Shown here: in pieces, positions 3,644 to 6,625 of the stretch
Layout of the letters: each line of letters begins with the position of its first letter
Position numbering within the stretch: the first letter of the stretch is position 1
Assembly (NCBI GenBank): GCA_025355035.1
Contig: JANXLS010001199.1
Location: 1 to 6,625, forward strand
Length of the DNA stretch: 6,625 nucleotides
Direction of reading: 5' to 3'
From: Planctomycetota bacterium
Lineage (GTDB): Bacteria > Planctomycetota > SZUA-567 > H5-PLA8
Notes under the pieces: model-generated
What the model saw: only the letters and a program-made list of their open reading frames with translations
What the model was told of the DNA's origin: nothing
Databases searched by the model: none
Position numbers and translations under genes: made by a program

Positions 3644-6625
3644 ATGAAGCGAGCGATCCGTTATCTTCCGGTTCTGCTGCTGCTCGCAACGGCGTTGGCA
3701 ACTCCTCTATTATATGGATTCGACGCCAACTTTGTTCCCGGCTCAAACATCGTCCCCAACTCACGCGCCTTGCACGACGCCTTTGAATCGACAACCGCCA
3801 ACGCGTGGACGATCGCGACAGGCACGACTCAGGCAACACGCGTACTCAACGCGCCCAAGGGTGCGCCGTGGGATTTCAATGGTGTGAAGTCGCTGCGAAT
3901 CAAAGCTGAACGCGCCAATGCAGTCGGCGGATCAGCGCGCCTGCGCTGGATGGTGAGCAGTCGCGTCGGGGGATTGTATCTCGGGCCCGCAGTGGCGCTG
4001 CCGTTGAGCGGAGCGGCTACGCCCTCGATCGACTTCTCGACCGATTCCGGAGAACTGACGCCCGTCGGACACCAACGCCCCTGGGATTTTCTTGCTGCGG
4101 GCGAAATCGTATCGATCGAATTGCGCGCTGAATATACGCCCGCTGTGTTGAAGTCCGGGAACGGGGACGCGCTTAAGATTTCGCTCTCTGATGTGCAATT
4201 GGATCTCAGCACATCCGCGTCGATCAAGACGGAAGTGCTCGACTTGCGTCTGCAAAAAACGACAAACGGTGCGCAGCCGATATTTATCGTGAGCTTCCGA
4301 ATTCATCCGCTTCCCAGCGATCCGTATGCAGCAACGGGCGAAGGCGATGTTCGCATTCGTTTCAAGAACGGAAAACAAGCGCTCGCGTTTCTCGATCAGG
4401 ACGTCATTGAAATCAACGACGGTGCTGCAACTCGGTTGGCACCAGTGGGCCTGCCGATTTGGCGCGCGTACATTTCGGACTGGCCTGTAGTGGGAACGTT
4501 TGAAATTGTGAGCGGAAAGAACGTGTGGGCGTTACCCTGTTCGGCTGTTGAATTAGAAACCGCGAACGCGCCGGCAATACCGCCCTCGTCCGCGCTAACA
4601 GGGCCGCGATTCGATGCGCAGCAGCAGCCAAAAGCGCGTGCTCATTTGCGCTGGGAAACGTCGCTCGAAGCATCGGCTCCTCTATTGGAAGCAAATTGGA
4701 CCGGGCGTTCGACATTCTGGTCGCTCAATCCGGCAGGAGCGTGGCTGCCGATTTCGACGGCCCAGATGCTCGACGTGTACACACTCCCGGCGAACGCGAC
4801 GGCAGCAGACGTGGCTGCGAAAAAAGTCTGGCGACCGGTACCGTTTTGGAACGGAACGTGGGGCGACTATGCGGGAATTCGACGCCCGGACACAACGCTG
4901 GCGCGACGCATGGACGCACTGCTCGAAGCCGCGGTGCGCGAAGGCGACGTTCGACCGCTCGTGTTGTTTGACGGGGCGTCGCTGGAACGCCAGGGCGTTT
5001 TCAATTGGGCGAGCCATCCCCTGCGCGACAAACTTGCAGGGCCGGGAACTCTTTTTTGGACACCTGAGGGCTTCGACTTTTGCGCCCGCTGGATGCGTTA
5101 CTGCCTTGCACGTTACGCGCATTCGCCGGCGGTCAGTGCGTTGATGATCACGACGGATTTGAATGCTCCAGGCGCGTCGGAATTTCATGCCCGCTTCGCT
5201 CCGTTATTGAAAGATTGGAGCTCCAATTCGCTCGCCGAAAAACCGCTGATTGCCTTGCATCCATTGACGCTGCCGCCGCAGGTTGTCAAAGAAATCGGGA
5301 CGTTTGAAACGAACAACCGCGAGAATGACGTGAACTGGCGCGTGGATCAGCGTCTCGAACGCGCGTTCGGCCGGACGATCGACAAAGTCGGATTGGGCGG
5401 CGGACGATGTTACGAAGTCACGGCGATCGATTCGTCGGCGATTTCAGTCGCGGTTCAGAACACGTACAATCTCGAATTTTCCGATTGGCGCAAACCAGCC
5501 GACGACAATTTTTTCGGATGCAATGCGCTGATGTTTGAAGTCTGGGTTCCGCCGGACGCGCCGCACGACCTGCGCATCGGCGTGCATCTGCGAGATCGGA
5601 ACGGAAATTGGTTTCAAACGCTGCTTCCCGGCATGATGCGCCCGGGAGATTGGACGACCTGTGCGCTGGATCTCACCGCCTCCAACGCCCACGGATTGAC
5701 GGCGGTCAACCACCGCACCACATGGACCGACTACAGCCGCCAACGCCTGCAAGAGGTCGGACTGCATGTCTACAGTACCCATCCGCGCTTTGCCTTGAAG
5801 ACTGGACGAATCCAAAATCTAACCGTACGGTTCGACAACATTCGCGGCGTCGTTTTCCCGCAAAACGGGCCCGAACCGAAAACCGAAATTGCGCTCTTCG
5901 AGCCGCTCCAAGCAAAACCAAAAGCGAACGAAGCGCAAGCATTTCCGCGCGGGTCGCTTGTCGAGCACCACGTCACCATCAACAAGGCATTTGCAAATCC
6001 GTACGATGTGCGCGACTGCGATCTGGTTGCTGTTGTAAAAACGCCTTCTGGAAAAACAGTGCGGGTTCCGGCATTCTTCAATCTATTGTGCGAGCGGCGG
6101 GAAGCCGCTCCGGGAGGCGATGAAATCGTTGAGCCTGTCGGCGGCGAGTTCTTCACCGTTCGCTATCGCGCTCAGGAAGTGGGGCCGCATGCGCTCGCGT
6201 TCGAATTACGCGAACGCGGTCGATACGATGTTGCGCGGAGCTGGCAGCCTGACGACCGCTTCACGCCCGGCGGCGAGGCTCAGGCTGGGATCGAGCGGCG
6301 GTGGCCTTTTACGAAATATCCGCTCGGTCGCGATTCGGATGGCAAAAGACCGATCGATAAAATCACATTTGTCCCGGGAACTCTCACGGCCACGCTCGAT
6401 CTCGGACCCGCCGCATTCAACGTTATCGAAAGCGAATCGCCATTCCACGGTTTCGTTCGAGTCGCGAAAGATAAGCGCCATTTTGAATTCGACGACGGTT
6501 CGTTTTTCTATCCGATCGGACCGTGTCTGCGCAGTCCCAGCGACTCGCGTGTGCCCTATCGCTCACCCAAATACTCGCACGAGATCATCGACGCGTTGGG
6601 CAATCGAGGCTCGTACCAGTACGAC
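3644..6625 (+). CDS. Giant secreted glycoside-hydrolase-like multidomain protein (C-terminus cut by window edge)
   Basis: The frame is open for 994 codons and leaves the window without a stop. ATG 3644 is the only plausible start: an in-frame TGA lies at 3602. Residues 1-25 are a signal peptide (MKRAIRY, hydrophobic core, cleavage near LLYG-FD). Approximate order: beta-rich module 27-200; second beta-rich module 205-325; degenerate (beta/alpha)8-like segment ~335-545; jelly-roll/CBM-like module ~555-737 (EVWVPPDAPHDLRIGVHLRD, 632 on); DUF5060-like beta-sandwich ~765-870 (VEHHVTINKAFANPYDV, TPSGKTVRVPAFF, TVRYRAQEVGPHAL); then the opening of a second barrel at ~936 (GFVRV...RHFEFDDGSFFYPIG, 936-959). 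The DGxxFYPIG opening is usual for secreted GH5/DUF4038-like barrels that follow DUF5060. The first barrel keeps the family pattern (NWxxHPL, RYCLARYAHSP at 485-495) but has TTD at 503-505 where Asn-Glu is expected. The role is probably binding or cleaving a polysaccharide outside the cell. Substrate and family are unknown, and the catalytic residues of the second barrel lie beyond the window. Domain calls are by pattern and memory only. Confidence 0.85.
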   Translation, partial: MKRAIRYLPVLLLLATALATPLLYGFDANFVPGSNIVPNSRALHDAFESTTANAWTIATGTTQATRVLNAPKGAPWDFNGVKSLRIKAERANAVGGSARLRWMVSSRVGGLYLGPAVALPLSGAATPSIDFSTDSGELTPVGHQRPWDFLAAGEIVSIELRAEYTPAVLKSGNGDALKISLSDVQLDLSTSASIKTEVLDLRLQKTTNGAQPIFIVSFRIHPLPSDPYAATGEGDVRIRFKNGKQALAFLDQDVIEINDGAATRLAPVGLPIWRAYISDWPVVGTFEIVSGKNVWALPCSAVELETANAPAIPPSSALTGPRFDAQQQPKARAHLRWETSLEASAPLLEANWTGRSTFWSLNPAGAWLPISTAQMLDVYTLPANATAADVAAKKVWRPVPFWNGTWGDYAGIRRPDTTLARRMDALLEAAVREGDVRPLVLFDGASLERQGVFNWASHPLRDKLAGPGTLFWTPEGFDFCARWMRYCLARYAHSPAVSALMITTDLNAPGASEFHARFAPLLKDWSSNSLAEKPLIALHPLTLPPQVVKEIGTFETNNRENDVNWRVDQRLERAFGRTIDKVGLGGGRCYEVTAIDSSAISVAVQNTYNLEFSDWRKPADDNFFGCNALMFEVWVPPDAPHDLRIGVHLRDRNGNWFQTLLPGMMRPGDWTTCALDLTASNAHGLTAVNHRTTWTDYSRQRLQEVGLHVYSTHPRFALKTGRIQNLTVRFDNIRGVVFPQNGPEPKTEIALFEPLQAKPKANEAQAFPRGSLVEHHVTINKAFANPYDVRDCDLVAVVKTPSGKTVRVPAFFNLLCERREAAPGGDEIVEPVGGEFFTVRYRAQEVGPHALAFELRERGRYDVARSWQPDDRFTPGGEAQAGIERRWPFTKYPLGRDSDGKRPIDKITFVPGTLTATLDLGPAAFNVIESESPFHGFVRVAKDKRHFEFDDGSFFYPIGPCLRSPSDSRVPYRSPKYSHEIIDALGNRGSYQYD

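Noticed and set aside
3829..6481. Several open frames of 90-176 codons within the giant gene, on both strands
   Set aside because: They lie wholly inside an uninterrupted 994-codon frame that has a signal peptide and domain-like patterns, and their own translations are Arg/Cys/Ser-rich with no motifs.

Overview
The window shows a bacterium whose urea-uptake operon lies beside a gene for a small secreted haem protein and a gene for a very large secreted, carbohydrate-active-enzyme-like protein. Base composition is moderate, roughly half G+C by eye. Urt-type urea transport, a short exported protein with one CxxCH, and a giant multi-domain export protein with no clear Shine-Dalgarno sequence would fit Planctomycetota or a neighbouring lineage. 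That placement is inference only; no rRNA or marker gene is present.

Left part, minus strand, 1-2539: urtA (urea-binding lipoprotein-like/periplasmic component, complete) is transcribed first, followed by urtB (permease, running off the left edge). A strong intrinsic terminator lies between them. It probably lets the binding protein be made in excess while some read-through feeds urtB and, presumably, urtCDE beyond the window. UrtA would capture urea (or short amides) outside the membrane, and UrtB would form half of the channel. The region upstream of urtA holds a possible sigma-54 -24/-12 element and a pair of TTGTGCAA repeats, which would suit nitrogen control.

Middle, 2540-3643: a 414-base intergenic stretch (leader, promoter, two doubtful short plus-strand frames, terminator) precedes a small minus-strand gene for an exported mono-haem c-type cytochrome-like protein of 134 residues. 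That gene has its own Shine-Dalgarno sequence and a strong terminator, so it is a separate transcription unit. A 285-base divergent region with several inverted repeats separates it from the next gene.

Right part, plus strand, 3644-6625: one open frame of at least 994 codons, cut by the right edge, encodes a secreted protein. Its apparent order is signal peptide, beta-rich modules, a degenerate glycoside-hydrolase-like (beta/alpha)8 segment that lacks the Asn-Glu acid/base pair, a jelly-roll/CBM-like module, a DUF5060-like beta-sandwich, and the beginning of a second, probably catalytic, barrel. It is the least described item here and the best candidate for something new. No mobile element, CRISPR array, tRNA or rRNA was seen.
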